Origin: Caldithrix sp. RBG_13_44_9
GTDB taxonomy: Bacteria > Calditrichota > Calditrichia > RBG-13-44-9
Direction: 5' to 3'
Assembly (NCBI GenBank): GCA_001771055.1
Contig: MESS01000109.1
Coordinates: 10,356-17,495 of the forward strand
DNA: 7,140 bases
Shown piece after piece: positions 1 through 7,049 of this stretch. The stretch's first letter is position 1; each line of letters begins with the position of its first letter. Under the pieces are notes generated by a model. That model had not been told where the DNA came from. It saw nothing but the letters and a program-made list of their open reading frames with translations, and did not search any database. The translations under genes and the position numbers were made by a program.

Positions 1-390
1 ACCAGAACCCAAACCATACTGCTTTTGTGGACGTTCAGGAGCCTGAGGGGACTGAAAATACCTCTGAAAGTCTTCCCCAAAGAATTCTTCAAATGGAAAT
101 TGAAAAAACGGTGACTGACGTTGTTTAATGATTGTCTCAGTAAAAATGGTAACAACCGAGGGGTTTACTTGATCGGCAACATTGGCAAAAGCTGTACTAA
201 GTCCCTCCAAGGCTGCCAATCCTGTACTCGATTCCTGCTGCGTGGCACCTTCATGGTTTCCTTCAAGGCTTTGCGGGGGATTTGCACCTATTTTCCTGGT
301 AAAATCAAAGCTTCCAGCAATGATAAATCCAATGATAACTCCCATGATAATAAAAACAATTCCGTATTGATACATCTTGTGTTTAGTCAT
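1..390 (-). CDS. HtrA/Deg-family serine protease, N-terminal part (cut by left edge)
   Basis: This is the first 130 codons of a gene running off the left edge, open throughout. The start is the ATG at 390-388, with TAAGGAG at 402-396 five bases upstream. Residues about 8-28 form one hydrophobic segment (YGIVFIIMGVIIGFIIAGSF), an uncleaved-looking membrane anchor. A polar linker (about 30-60) follows, then FANVADQVNPSVVTI (68-82), the typical opening of the HtrA/Deg protease domain. A Phe-rich stretch (PFFQFPFEEFF, 94-104) matches the LA-loop region of DegP/DegQ proteins. The visible part ends in GLGSG, which normally opens the strand before the catalytic His, so the His-Asp-Ser triad and any PDZ domains lie outside the window. 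Family members degrade or refold damaged envelope proteins. It lies 81 bases after clpB in the same direction, with no terminator between them, so co-transcription is plausible. The family assignment is firm; which Deg paralogue it is cannot be told. Confidence 0.87.
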   Translation of the reverse strand, partial: MTKHKMYQYGIVFIIMGVIIGFIIAGSFDFTRKIGANPPQSLEGNHEGATQQESSTGLAALEGLSTAFANVADQVNPSVVTIFTETIIKQRQSPFFQFPFEEFFGEDFQRYFQSPQAPERPQKQYGLGSG

Positions 391-471
391 TCCTGCTCCT
401 TAGCAATTAGTGTTGTTCTTGATACTTTAATCTGACCACATAGTTTCATTGGATGTAAAAAATTCATTTTT

Positions 472-3105
472 TCATTTAGAAGTCGTCTGGCTGTTTACAG
501 ATCTCTGGAAATGAATCATACCCTCCCGGTAATCAACCGTAATCAACTCATTGCGCTGAAACTGATTTTCTAAAATCTTGAAAGCTAATTTATCCAAAAT
601 TTCTTTTTGAATAAGCCGTTTCAACGGCCGGGCGCCAAAGGAAGCATCATAACCAGTGGATGCTAGATGTTCCTTGACCCGATCGGTTAACTCAAGTGAA
701 AGTCCCTGTTCGGATAACTGGGCTTGTACTTTTTTGAGCTGCAGGTCGATGATTTTTATCAGATGGTCTTTGCTCAAACCATGGAAAACAATGATTTCAT
801 CAATTCGATTTAAAAACTCAGGTTTTAACTGTTGTCGAAGTAGTTGAGTAACTTCACGTTTAATATCCTGATAGAGATCATCTGAGTTTTGAGTGGTTGC
901 GGTTTGCGTTTTTTCAAGAATAATATGAGCCCCGACATTGGAAGTCATAATAATAATGGTATTTTTAAAATTGATTACATGCCCCTTACTATCTGTCAGT
1001 CTCCCATCATCAAGAATTTGCAGCAGGATATTGAAAACATCAGGATGCGCTTTTTCAATTTCATCCAGCAGGATCACTGAATAGGGTTTCCGCCGTACAG
1101 CTTCCGATAACTGTCCTCCTTCCTCATACCCCACATACCCGGGAGGAGCGCCTATCAATCTGGATACCGAATGTCGTTCCATATATTCAGACATATCGAC
1201 CCGAACCATGGCCTCTTCATCATCAAACAAGAAGTCTGCTAATGCCCTGGCAAGCTCAGTTTTTCCAACCCCGGTGGGCCCCATAAAAATAAAAGAACCA
1301 ATCGGACGATTTTTATCTGCTAATCCAGCTCGAGCTCTTCGAATAGCATCAGCCACCACACCGATTGCCTCGTTCTGGCCCACCACCTGTTGGGACAATT
1401 TTTCTTCTATTTTTAACAGTTTTTCTCTTTCGGTTTCCAGCATTCGTGAAACCGGAATCCTGGTCCAGCGACTGACAATCTCTGCCACATCCTCATCATC
1501 TACCTCCTCCTTTAGCATTTTTTGATCTTTCTGAATATCCTGCAATTTCAAATTGAGGGCGGTTAGCCGTTTCTCCAATTCCGGAATTAAACCATATTTT
1601 ATTTCTGCAACCTTATTCAAATTCCCTTCCCGCTCAGCTTTTTCCATCTGCATCCGCCGGTGGTCAATCTCAGCTTTTGTATCGCGAATGTTTTGGATGG
1701 ATTCTCTCTCCAAATTCCAATGCAGATTCAGGTGATTCCGTGTCTCCAGTAGAGCCGCCAGTTCCTCTTTAATTTTCTTTAATCGCTCCCTGGATGATTC
1801 ATCCTTTTCTTTCTTCAGGGCAACTGTTTCAATCTCAAGCTGTCTGATTTTTCTTTCAATTTCATCCAATTCTTCGGGGAGCGAATTAATTTCAATCCTG
1901 AGCCTTGATGCAGCTTCATCGATCAGATCAATCGCTTTATCCGGTAAAAATCGGTCAGCAATATAGCGATTTGATAAATTGGCCGCCGCGATCAGAGCTG
2001 AATCAGTTATGCGGACACCGTGGTAAATTTCATATTTTTCCTTTAGTCCCCGCAAAATAGAAATAGTATCTTCGACCGATGGTTGATCTACCAGTATCGG
2101 CTGAAATCGTCTTTCTAAGGCAGCATCCTTCTCAATATACTTGCGGTATTCATCTACCGTCGTGGCCCCAACACAGCGAAGTTCACCACGAGCCAGAGCA
2201 GGTTTGAGCATATTGGAGGCATCAATACTTCCCTCAGCTGCGCCGGCGCCCACCAGGGTATGCAATTCATCAATAAATAATATGATATCGCCCACCGACT
2301 CCTGAATTTCTTTTAATACGGCCTTTAATCGGTCTTCGAACTCTCCACGAAACTTTGCTCCAGCAATTAATGCCCCCATATCCAGAGCTAAAATTCTCTT
2401 GCCTTTTAAATTATCCGGAATATCCCCACGGATAATTCGTTGAGCAATCCCCTCAATGATGGCAGTTTTACCCACTCCCGGATCCCCGATCAAAACCGGA
2501 TTATTTTTCGTCCGGCGGGATAAAACCTGTAAAACCCGGCGGATTTCTTCATCACGCCCAATCACCGGGTCCAATTTCCCCTGTCTGGCCAATTCTGTTA
2601 AATCCTGAGCATATCGCTCCAATGCCCGGTACTTTCCTTCCGGATTCTGATCTGTGACCCGTTGAGAACCACGAAGATCTTTTAATGCCAGTAAAATCTT
2701 GTCTTTGGTCACTCCAAAACTGGATAGTATCCGGAAAACCTCACTAATTTTTACTGTTAAAAGAGCTAAGAGCAGATGTTCGGTCGAGACATATTCATCT
2801 CGCAGATCCCGTGCTTCAATCAATGATTGATTTAATAATTGATTGAAATTTTCACTCGCATATACCGGAGTTGGCTGGCCAGAAACCCGGGGTTTTTTCT
2901 CTATCACCAGAGTGAGTTGACGATTCAGATCCAAAATATCGACATCAATTTTCTTAAGAAGAGAAGGGATAATACTTTCAGAGTCCTCTAAGAGAGCTTT
3001 CAGTAAATGCTCTGGTTCCAGTTGCTGTTGGTTATGATTGAGAACCAACTGCTGGGAATCACTTAAAGCCTGTTGGGCTTTTATCGTAAATTTTTCAAAA
3101 TTCAT
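472..3105 (-). CDS. clpB: ClpB, ATP-dependent protein disaggregase (Hsp100)
   Basis: ClpB is a hexameric AAA+ chaperone that, with DnaK, threads aggregated proteins through its central pore in the cytoplasm. At 877 residues it is slightly longer than E. coli ClpB (857). The paired Clp-N repeats cover about 1-145. The first ATPase domain has Walker A GDPGVGKT (207-214), Walker B ILFIDE (275-280) and arginine-finger pair R332/R333. Its pore loop, GAKFRGEFE, carries Phe252 where E. coli has Tyr. A charged coiled coil of about 405-530 is the ClpB-type middle domain. The second ATPase domain has GPTGVGKT (609-616), pore loop GAPPGYVGY (652-660), [11 protein letters not shown] (677-687), sensor TSN (721-723) and GARPLKR (824-830). 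There is no IGF/IGL loop, so it should not dock to ClpP. AGAGGA at 3118-3113 lies seven bases before the ATG. No CIRCE repeat is seen upstream, so HrcA control is unlikely. All motifs are intact. Confidence 0.98.
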   Translation of the reverse strand: MNFEKFTIKAQQALSDSQQLVLNHNQQQLEPEHLLKALLEDSESIIPSLLKKIDVDILDLNRQLTLVIEKKPRVSGQPTPVYASENFNQLLNQSLIEARDLRDEYVSTEHLLLALLTVKISEVFRILSSFGVTKDKILLALKDLRGSQRVTDQNPEGKYRALERYAQDLTELARQGKLDPVIGRDEEIRRVLQVLSRRTKNNPVLIGDPGVGKTAIIEGIAQRIIRGDIPDNLKGKRILALDMGALIAGAKFRGEFEDRLKAVLKEIQESVGDIILFIDELHTLVGAGAAEGSIDASNMLKPALARGELRCVGATTVDEYRKYIEKDAALERRFQPILVDQPSVEDTISILRGLKEKYEIYHGVRITDSALIAAANLSNRYIADRFLPDKAIDLIDEAASRLRIEINSLPEELDEIERKIRQLEIETVALKKEKDESSRERLKKIKEELAALLETRNHLNLHWNLERESIQNIRDTKAEIDHRRMQMEKAEREGNLNKVAEIKYGLIPELEKRLTALNLKLQDIQKDQKMLKEEVDDEDVAEIVSRWTRIPVSRMLETEREKLLKIEEKLSQQVVGQNEAIGVVADAIRRARAGLADKNRPIGSFIFMGPTGVGKTELARALADFLFDDEEAMVRVDMSEYMERHSVSRLIGAPPGYVGYEEGGQLSEAVRRKPYSVILLDEIEKAHPDVFNILLQILDDGRLTDSKGHVINFKNTIIIMTSNVGAHIILEKTQTATTQNSDDLYQDIKREVTQLLRQQLKPEFLNRIDEIIVFHGLSKDHLIKIIDLQLKKVQAQLSEQGLSLELTDRVKEHLASTGYDASFGARPLKRLIQKEILDKLAFKILENQFQRNELITVDYREGMIHFQRSVNSQTTSK

Positions 3106-3185
3106 TTAAAAATCCTCTAAAAATAAGTTTTAAGCACCATTCATCCTGAGAATAACAAATTAGATGCCAGTTTTTATTCATAAAG

Positions 3186-3216
3186 ATAATAGGTTAATAT
3201 TAATGAACTTAAGCAA
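3186..3216 (-). promoter_or_regulatory. Weak candidate promoter for clpB
   Basis: In the 187-base gap before clpB, the minus strand has TTGCTT (3216-3211), a 19-base spacer and TATTAT (3191-3186). The spacer is two bases over optimum. An alternative -35, TTAAGT, would give 15. The leader to the clpB start would be about 75 bases. No sigma32-type pair (CTTGAA with CCCCAT) is visible. The gap otherwise contains no open frame that looks coding. Confidence 0.2.
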
Positions 3217-3240
3217 AAGGGATTTTTGGTTAAAACAAAA

Positions 3241-3291
3241 CCTGCTTTGCTGTTCTATAATTTTGTCGGATAAGTATGCCAAATAGGCAGG
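3241..3291 (-). terminator. Possible weak terminator after the response regulator gene
   Basis: Directly after the response-regulator stop (3295-3293), the minus strand reads CCTGC (3291-3287) and later GCAGG (3245-3241), followed by TTTTGTTTT. A small TGCC/GGCA hairpin lies inside the loop. The outer stem is only five base pairs across a 41-base loop, so this is much weaker than the terminator after the cytochrome gene. It is listed because of its position and the T-rich tail. Confidence 0.22.
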
Positions 3292-3292
3292 A

Positions 3293-4618
3293 TTAAATAT
3301 CTAGACTTTTCATCATGGAATACAACCGTCTACGGGTAATTCCAAGAATATCTGCAGCGCGGGTTTTATTACCATTAGCTTTATGCAAGGCTTGTTCGAT
3401 CAAAAATTTTTCAAAGAGATCCAGTTGGAATCCTTGCTCAGGAATTTTATACTGGAAGGTAGCCAATTTGTCTTCAGATTTAAAAGGAGGGAGATCCTGA
3501 ATAGTAATAATTTTATCCGCCATTATTGCTGCCCGTTCAATAACATTATGCAATTCTCGCACATTTCCGGGCCACTCATAATCCATCAATGAAGCCAGAG
3601 CCTCCTGGTCAATCCCAATCGTTGCATATTGTTTCATGAAATGATTTACTAATTCGGGAATATCTTCTTTGCGTTCTCTTAAGGGCGGGAGTAAAATTGG
3701 AAATACATTCAATCGATAGAATAAATCCTGGCGAAAGCTGCCGGATTGAACCATCTGCTCGAGATCCCGATGAGTAGAAGCAATCACCCTGGTATTGATT
3801 TTAATTTTTTCGTTCCCTCCCAACCGGAATATCTCCTTATTCTGCAAAACCCGTAACAGTTTGGCCTGGGTAGTGAGGCTCATATCTCCAATTTCATCTA
3901 ACAGAATAGTTCCTTCTGAGGCAATTTCAAATTTCCCCAGCCTCTTTTGGATCGCACCGGTAAAAGCCCCTTTCTCATACCCGAACAATTCACTTTCCAG
4001 GAGATTCTCTGGTACTGCAGCACAATTAATGGCCAGAAAACGATTATTTTTTCTGAGGCTATGATAGTGAATGGTTTCTGCCACCAATTCTTTCCCGGTA
4101 CCACTCTCCCCTAAAATTAACACCGTTGTCTCATTCTCTGCGGCCTTTTGCAACAACTGATATACTTTCCGCATGGATTCACTTCGACCAATTAACTTAA
4201 AAAAAGCCAGTGGTTCATTAATCCTGGAACGCAGGCTGCGATTTTCTTCCTGTAATTTCTTCTGGAGATAAATGCGTTTAATTCTTAATATTAGTTCAAC
4301 CATCTCAAAAGGTTTAATAAGGTAATCGGAGGCCCCATTTTTAAGAGCAGCAATGGCAGTCTTCTGTGACGCGAAGGCCGTCATGATAATGAGTTCAGTA
4401 TTCGGAAAACGGGATTTGATCCGCTTCAACAGTTCCAAACCATCCATCCCTTCCATTCTCAAATCGGATAAAACCAGATCAGTACTGTTTTTCGATAACC
4501 AACTTTCAGCCTCTTCAGCGGAGAGTACATACTGCGCTAAATAATCTTCCAGTTCCAGTGCTGCTTTAACTACCTTACAAAATTTTTCTTCGTTATCAAC
4601 AATCAGGATGGGTTTCAT
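3293..4618 (-). CDS. Sigma54-dependent NtrC-family response regulator
   Basis: This is a 441-residue DNA-binding activator of RNA polymerase carrying sigma54, switched on by phosphorylation. Residues 1-115 are the receiver domain: acidic pocket D8-N9-E10, phospho-acceptor D52 (in LVLSDLRM), T80 and K102. A helical linker spans about 115-135. The AAA+ domain has Walker A GESGTGKE (170-177), the sigma54-contacting loop GAFTGA (217-222), Walker B GTILLDEI (236-243) and arginines R296/R302. A Fis-type helix-turn-helix closes the protein (about 405-437, GNKTRAADILGITRRRLY). The frame could extend to a TTG at 4633, directly after the upstream stop. I chose the ATG at 4618 because MKPILIVDNEE is the usual start of a receiver. 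Neither start has a clear ribosome binding site, so translation may be coupled to the TPR gene 15 bases upstream. No kinase partner is present, so the target promoters and signal are unknown. Confidence 0.95.
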   Translation of the reverse strand: MKPILIVDNEEKFCKVVKAALELEDYLAQYVLSAEEAESWLSKNSTDLVLSDLRMEGMDGLELLKRIKSRFPNTELIIMTAFASQKTAIAALKNGASDYLIKPFEMVELILRIKRIYLQKKLQEENRSLRSRINEPLAFFKLIGRSESMRKVYQLLQKAAENETTVLILGESGTGKELVAETIHYHSLRKNNRFLAINCAAVPENLLESELFGYEKGAFTGAIQKRLGKFEIASEGTILLDEIGDMSLTTQAKLLRVLQNKEIFRLGGNEKIKINTRVIASTHRDLEQMVQSGSFRQDLFYRLNVFPILLPPLRERKEDIPELVNHFMKQYATIGIDQEALASLMDYEWPGNVRELHNVIERAAIMADKIITIQDLPPFKSEDKLATFQYKIPEQGFQLDLFEKFLIEQALHKANGNKTRAADILGITRRRLYSMMKSLDI

Positions 4619-4633
4619 ATAAAGCGAGATCAA

Positions 4634-5779
4634 TTATTTAAGGATAGCTCGCAGAAGAATTAGGAAGCCTTTCTCATTACCTTTGATCATGTCACGGTAT
4701 TTTTTTGCTTCACCGAATTTCGGAGAGATTTCGATGGCTTTTTCAAATTCGGAGAGGGAACGTAAGTAGTAATTCCGGCTTTTGATCAGGTTAAATACTC
4801 CTAAATCGTTCCAGAAGTCCGGAAAATTTTGGGTGGCATCATCTTTTGCTACAAAATATCCTTCATATTTTTTAATGATATCATGAGTTAGTTCATTCCC
4901 CCCAAAAAGAAAACGCAAAAAAAACTCATAAATTTTGTCCTTTTCGGGAGAAAAATCAATCAATTTCAATTGAAAATTTTCGATCTCCGGAACAATCACC
5001 TCATGATTGTTGTCTTTCAGTAATTCCAACAACTGATTGAATTGTTTCTGCCAGGTAACATACCGATATTTTTCCAGGTCTCTTACCTGTTTCAGATAGA
5101 TGATTACTCTAGCAGGAACTGCCACAGCTTTAGGATCTTTGGCTCCATCCAGAGCCGATTTATAAAGCGCCACTCCCAGATTGAATTGGCATTCATAATA
5201 ATTGGGATTCAGATCCACCGCATCTTTTAATAAACTGATCGCACGATCATAATTACCATTGAAAAGATAGGCTAAACCACAATAGTTCAACAGATCAGGG
5301 TATCTGTCTCCAAAATCGAAGGCCTTTTTAAGGATTTCGGCGGCCTTGGAAAATTCTTTTGATTTCAAATAGGAAATTCCCAATCCGATATAGGCCCGGA
5401 TGTTTTTAACATCATAGTCGATCGCTTTTTTAAATTGTCTGATAGCTTCCAGGAATAAATTACGTTTAAGAAATAGACTGGCCAGGTGAAAATGGGAGAT
5501 TGGATGTTTAAACTTCTCCAGTTTTTCTTCAATCAGATAAAGTGCTTCAATCTCATCAATAATTGAATTATGGAAGGATTTGGTTACTTCATTCAGAAAT
5601 TCATAATTTATTTTTCGCTTATCATTCCGCACATCTATGGGAAGTTCCTTGGAAGTGAGAAACATTCCTTTCTCGAACACTTCAGAAATTATTTTTTTAG
5701 TTTGGGTAACTATACCCGTATGGATATCAAATACCCGGTTCTTTATTTCGATTTTGTCATGGAGTCCCAGGTCTTCCAA
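4634..5779 (-). CDS. TPR-repeat protein with unassigned N-terminal domain
   Basis: This 381-residue protein is predicted cytoplasmic, with no signal peptide or membrane span. Residues about 8-50 (around IEIKNRVFDIHTG and IISEVFEKGMFLTSKEL) form a compact basic/beta-looking segment. From memory it recalls small uncharacterised proteins of deltaproteobacteria with a YHVQTED-like motif; this is not verified. A helical stretch follows (about 60-90). Tetratricopeptide repeats lie at about 93-126, 127-160 and 161-194 (AYLFNGNYDRAISLLKDAVDLNPN is typical), with a partial repeat at 195-212. A divergent helical region covers about 215-315, and a last TPR-like unit about 318-354. TPRs are protein-binding scaffolds; no catalytic motif is seen. 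The start is TTG, supported by GGAG six bases upstream and an in-frame TGA just before it. The next ATG (codon 39) would cut the N-terminal domain. It is 15 bases from the response-regulator gene and probably co-transcribed, so it may sense or scaffold for that regulator; this is inference. Confidence 0.85.
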   Translation of the reverse strand: MEDLGLHDKIEIKNRVFDIHTGIVTQTKKIISEVFEKGMFLTSKELPIDVRNDKRKINYEFLNEVTKSFHNSIIDEIEALYLIEEKLEKFKHPISHFHLASLFLKRNLFLEAIRQFKKAIDYDVKNIRAYIGLGISYLKSKEFSKAAEILKKAFDFGDRYPDLLNYCGLAYLFNGNYDRAISLLKDAVDLNPNYYECQFNLGVALYKSALDGAKDPKAVAVPARVIIYLKQVRDLEKYRYVTWQKQFNQLLELLKDNNHEVIVPEIENFQLKLIDFSPEKDKIYEFFLRFLFGGNELTHDIIKKYEGYFVAKDDATQNFPDFWNDLGVFNLIKSRNYYLRSLSEFEKAIEISPKFGEAKKYRDMIKGNEKGFLILLRAILK

Positions 5780-5789
5780 TAATTTCTCC
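5777..5789 (-). promoter_or_regulatory. Ribosome binding site fixing the TTG start of the TPR gene
   Basis: On the minus strand GGAG (5789-5786) is followed six bases later by TTG (5779-5777). An in-frame TGA at 5794-5792 excludes any start further upstream. An ATG at 5795-5793 is in another frame and stops after 12 codons. Confidence 0.6.
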
Positions 5790-5832
5790 GATCATCTTTT
5801 CACAGCCAGTGATGAGAATTCCCCTGGATATG

Positions 5833-5859
5833 AAAAAGGGCTTGTTTTCAAGCCCTTTT
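5833..5859 (-). terminator. Strong intrinsic terminator of the cytochrome gene
   Basis: A perfect 11-bp stem (AAAAGGGCTTG against CAAGCCCTTTT) closes a four-base loop, AAAA on the minus strand. It is followed on the minus strand by a T run that overlaps the stem's last bases. It begins about 21 bases after the cytochrome stop codon. The A/T flanks make it nearly symmetric, so it could also stop plus-strand transcripts, but no plus-strand gene is seen here. Confidence 0.92.
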
Positions 5860-5880
5860 AATCCAATAACTTATATGGTT

Positions 5881-6435
5881 TTATTCCTTTGGGGTAGGAT
5901 GGGCAATTTGCACCGCATATTTTTGAAAATCAAATCCCTTGAAAGTGGGTGATTTTTCATTATGACAGGTTTTGCAACTTGCTTCAGTAGGTGTTATCAA
6001 TCCATAATCCGCGGCTTTAACTTCGCCAGCCTTTATCTGCTTCATAATTTTCATGGGATTATATATACTACCAGCTCCATGACAGGCTTCACAGGTTACG
6101 CCTTCATCCACCAGATATGTTTTATCAAATTTTGCGGCGGGTTGGCCATGCCCGGTAACATGACAACTCAGACATTTATCACTTTTTTGAGGATCTTCAA
6201 TACCCATTTTTTTGCCAATGGCTTTAGATTCTTCTGAAGCCAGAGTCAAATAAGCTTTGGCATGAGCGGAAGCTGCCCAGATATTGAAAGCTTCACCACT
6301 TTTTTTCGAACTGTGACACATTTTACAATTCTTGGCACCGACATATTTAAAGTCTTTATCTTGTGCAATGGTGCCTACCGTAAATACGGATAGTACTAAT
6401 ACAATCAACGCGAATAAAAATACAACTCGTACCAT
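5881..6435 (-). CDS. Secreted tetraheme cytochrome c (cytochrome c554-like family)
   Basis: This is a 184-residue exported electron-transfer protein. Residues 1-24 are a Sec signal peptide: VRV, then a long hydrophobic core, then a TIA-like cleavage site before QDKDF. Four CXXCH heme-attachment motifs are present: C37-C40-H41, C88-C91-H92, C115-C118-H119 and C154-C157-H158. The opening YVGAKNCKMCH and the following WAASAHAKAY resemble the cytochrome c554-type multiheme family. H58, H96 and H179 are visible candidates for distal heme ligands. It should act in the periplasm or on the outer face of the membrane; the redox partner and reaction cannot be deduced. No catalytic subunit lies beside it. 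The ATG start has AAGGAG seven bases upstream. It has its own promoter upstream and a strong terminator downstream, so it is probably a one-gene transcript. Family assignment is confident; a specific role such as hydroxylamine, nitrite or sulfur respiration would be a guess. Confidence 0.93.
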   Translation of the reverse strand: MVRVVFLFALIVLVLSVFTVGTIAQDKDFKYVGAKNCKMCHSSKKSGEAFNIWAASAHAKAYLTLASEESKAIGKKMGIEDPQKSDKCLSCHVTGHGQPAAKFDKTYLVDEGVTCEACHGAGSIYNPMKIMKQIKAGEVKAADYGLITPTEASCKTCHNEKSPTFKGFDFQKYAVQIAHPTPKE

Positions 6436-6466
6436 TTTTTTACTCCTTACTTTATGACTATAACAA

Positions 6467-6495
6467 ATTATATATTATTCTGGTTCCGAATGCAA
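6467..6495 (-). promoter_or_regulatory. Sigma70-type promoter of the cytochrome gene
   Basis: On the minus strand TTGCAT (6495-6490), a 17-base spacer and a perfect TATAAT (6472-6467) lie just upstream of the cytochrome ribosome binding site. The expected transcript start is about 25 bases before the ATG. A short inverted repeat, TATAA-TTTG-TTATA, starts within the -10 box and could be a regulator site. Confidence 0.75.
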
Positions 6496-6539
6496 GCCAA
6501 ATATCTTTTCTCTAAGATGAAGGATTTATGTGGAATCAA

Positions 6540-6887
6540 TCAGGTAATCTGTTTTTTCATAAGCTCATTTCCGTACTTGCTTCGAGCATTTTTCAGGTCT
6601 GACTCATATTGTAAATGACCTTGAAATATTTCTTTCAAAACGTTTAATAACAATTGGTTGACTTCTGGATTCACCTTATAATAAATCCATTTATCTCTTC
6701 GGGTAAAAATTACCCATTTCGTATTACGAAGTACATTCAAATGCCGGGAGATTTTACTCTGCGGCTGATTTAAAATAGCACACAAATCGTTGACATTAAG
6801 AGCGGGGAGATGAATAAGAAGATTGATGATCCTCAACCGGGTAAAATCGCCTAAAGCCTTAAAGAATTCATGAAGATCTGAGATCAT
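6540..6887 (-). CDS. ArsR-family winged-helix transcriptional repressor
   Basis: This is a 115-residue dimeric DNA-binding regulator. The opening FFKALGDFTRLRIINLL (8-24) is the classic ArsR/SmtB start. The recognition helix region is PQSKISRHLNVLRN (42-55), followed by the wing RRDKWIYYKV (63-72) and a charged C-terminal tail. The frame extends upstream to a TTG at 6935, but I chose the ATG at 6887: family members begin just before this motif, and the TTG forms the -35 box of the likely promoter. No ribosome binding site is clear before the ATG; the predicted 5' leader is very short. The alpha-3 position that carries CVC or CXC in arsenic and cadmium sensors reads VNDLCAIL, with a single Cys36. 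H91, E95 and D97 near the end are the only visible candidate metal ligands. The inducer is therefore unknown, and it should not be called an arsenic regulator. The cytochrome gene downstream has its own promoter. Confidence 0.88.
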   Translation of the reverse strand: MISDLHEFFKALGDFTRLRIINLLIHLPALNVNDLCAILNQPQSKISRHLNVLRNTKWVIFTRRDKWIYYKVNPEVNQLLLNVLKEIFQGHLQYESDLKNARSKYGNELMKKQIT

Positions 6888-6899
6888 TGATACAGAGCA

Positions 6900-6920
6900 T
6901 TTTTCAAAATTTATGAAAAA
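6900..6920. promoter_or_regulatory. Candidate operator of the ArsR-like repressor
   Basis: This is a perfect inverted repeat, TTTTTCA - 7 bases - TGAAAAA, spanning the -10 box and likely transcript start of the arsR-like gene. The TCA...TGA polarity resembles CadC-type ArsR operators. Placement over the core promoter is where a self-repressor would bind. The AT-rich background makes chance repeats easier, so this is an inference from position and symmetry. Confidence 0.4.
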
Positions 6921-6935
6921 ATATTTTAAGGTCAA
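6908..6935 (-). promoter_or_regulatory. Candidate promoter of the arsR-like gene
   Basis: On the minus strand TTGACC (6935-6930), a 16-base spacer and TAAATT (6913-6908) precede the ATG at 6887. The -35 match is strong and the -10 is fair. Transcription would start around 6900, giving a leader of roughly 15 bases. This arrangement explains why the longest open frame appears to begin with TTG. Confidence 0.5.
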
Positions 6936-6968
6936 ATAAGATTTACTTTAATACCTTTACCCAGTTTA

Positions 6969-7019
6969 CCCTGGCAACCGTCTTAAATGGTGCCACCAGG
7001 GAAAATGCCAGTTTTATTT
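6969..7019. repeat. Overlapping inverted repeats; possible hairpin or plus-strand terminator
   Basis: CCCTGG (6969-6974) can pair with CCAGGG (6996-7001). TGGC-A-ACC (6972-6979) can pair with GGTGCCA (6989-6995) with one bulge. CTGGCA (6971-6976) can pair with TGCCAG (7006-7011), which is followed on the plus strand by TTTTATTT. The pairings exclude one another in part. The T tail suits a plus-strand terminator, yet no plus-strand gene ends here. The rest of 6936-7140 shows no credible gene. Confidence 0.4.
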
Positions 7020-7049
7020 AACCCAAAGAGGGATTACAATAACTCAGAA

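Noticed and set aside
121..435. Plus-strand open frame of about 104 codons at the left end
   Set aside because: It is antisense to the htrA start, whose minus-strand frame shows a membrane anchor and family motifs with a good ribosome binding site.
391..471. Possible envelope-stress (sigmaE-like) promoter before htrA
   Set aside because: GAAACT and TATCAA are present on the minus strand, but their spacing and sequence do not fit the GAACTT-N16-TCTGA pattern.
1208..1525. Plus-strand open frame of about 105 codons opposite clpB
   Set aside because: It lies wholly antisense to a strongly conserved ClpB region with all motifs intact, and its translation is low-complexity Ser-rich, typical of a shadow frame.
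5962..6237. Plus-strand open frame opposite the cytochrome gene
   Set aside because: The minus strand carries four CXXCH motifs and a signal peptide; the plus frame shows no recognisable domain or ribosome binding site.
6498..6525. Possible terminator after the arsR-like gene (ATCTT/AAGAT)
   Set aside because: The stem is only five A/T-rich base pairs with no proper T run, too weak to support.
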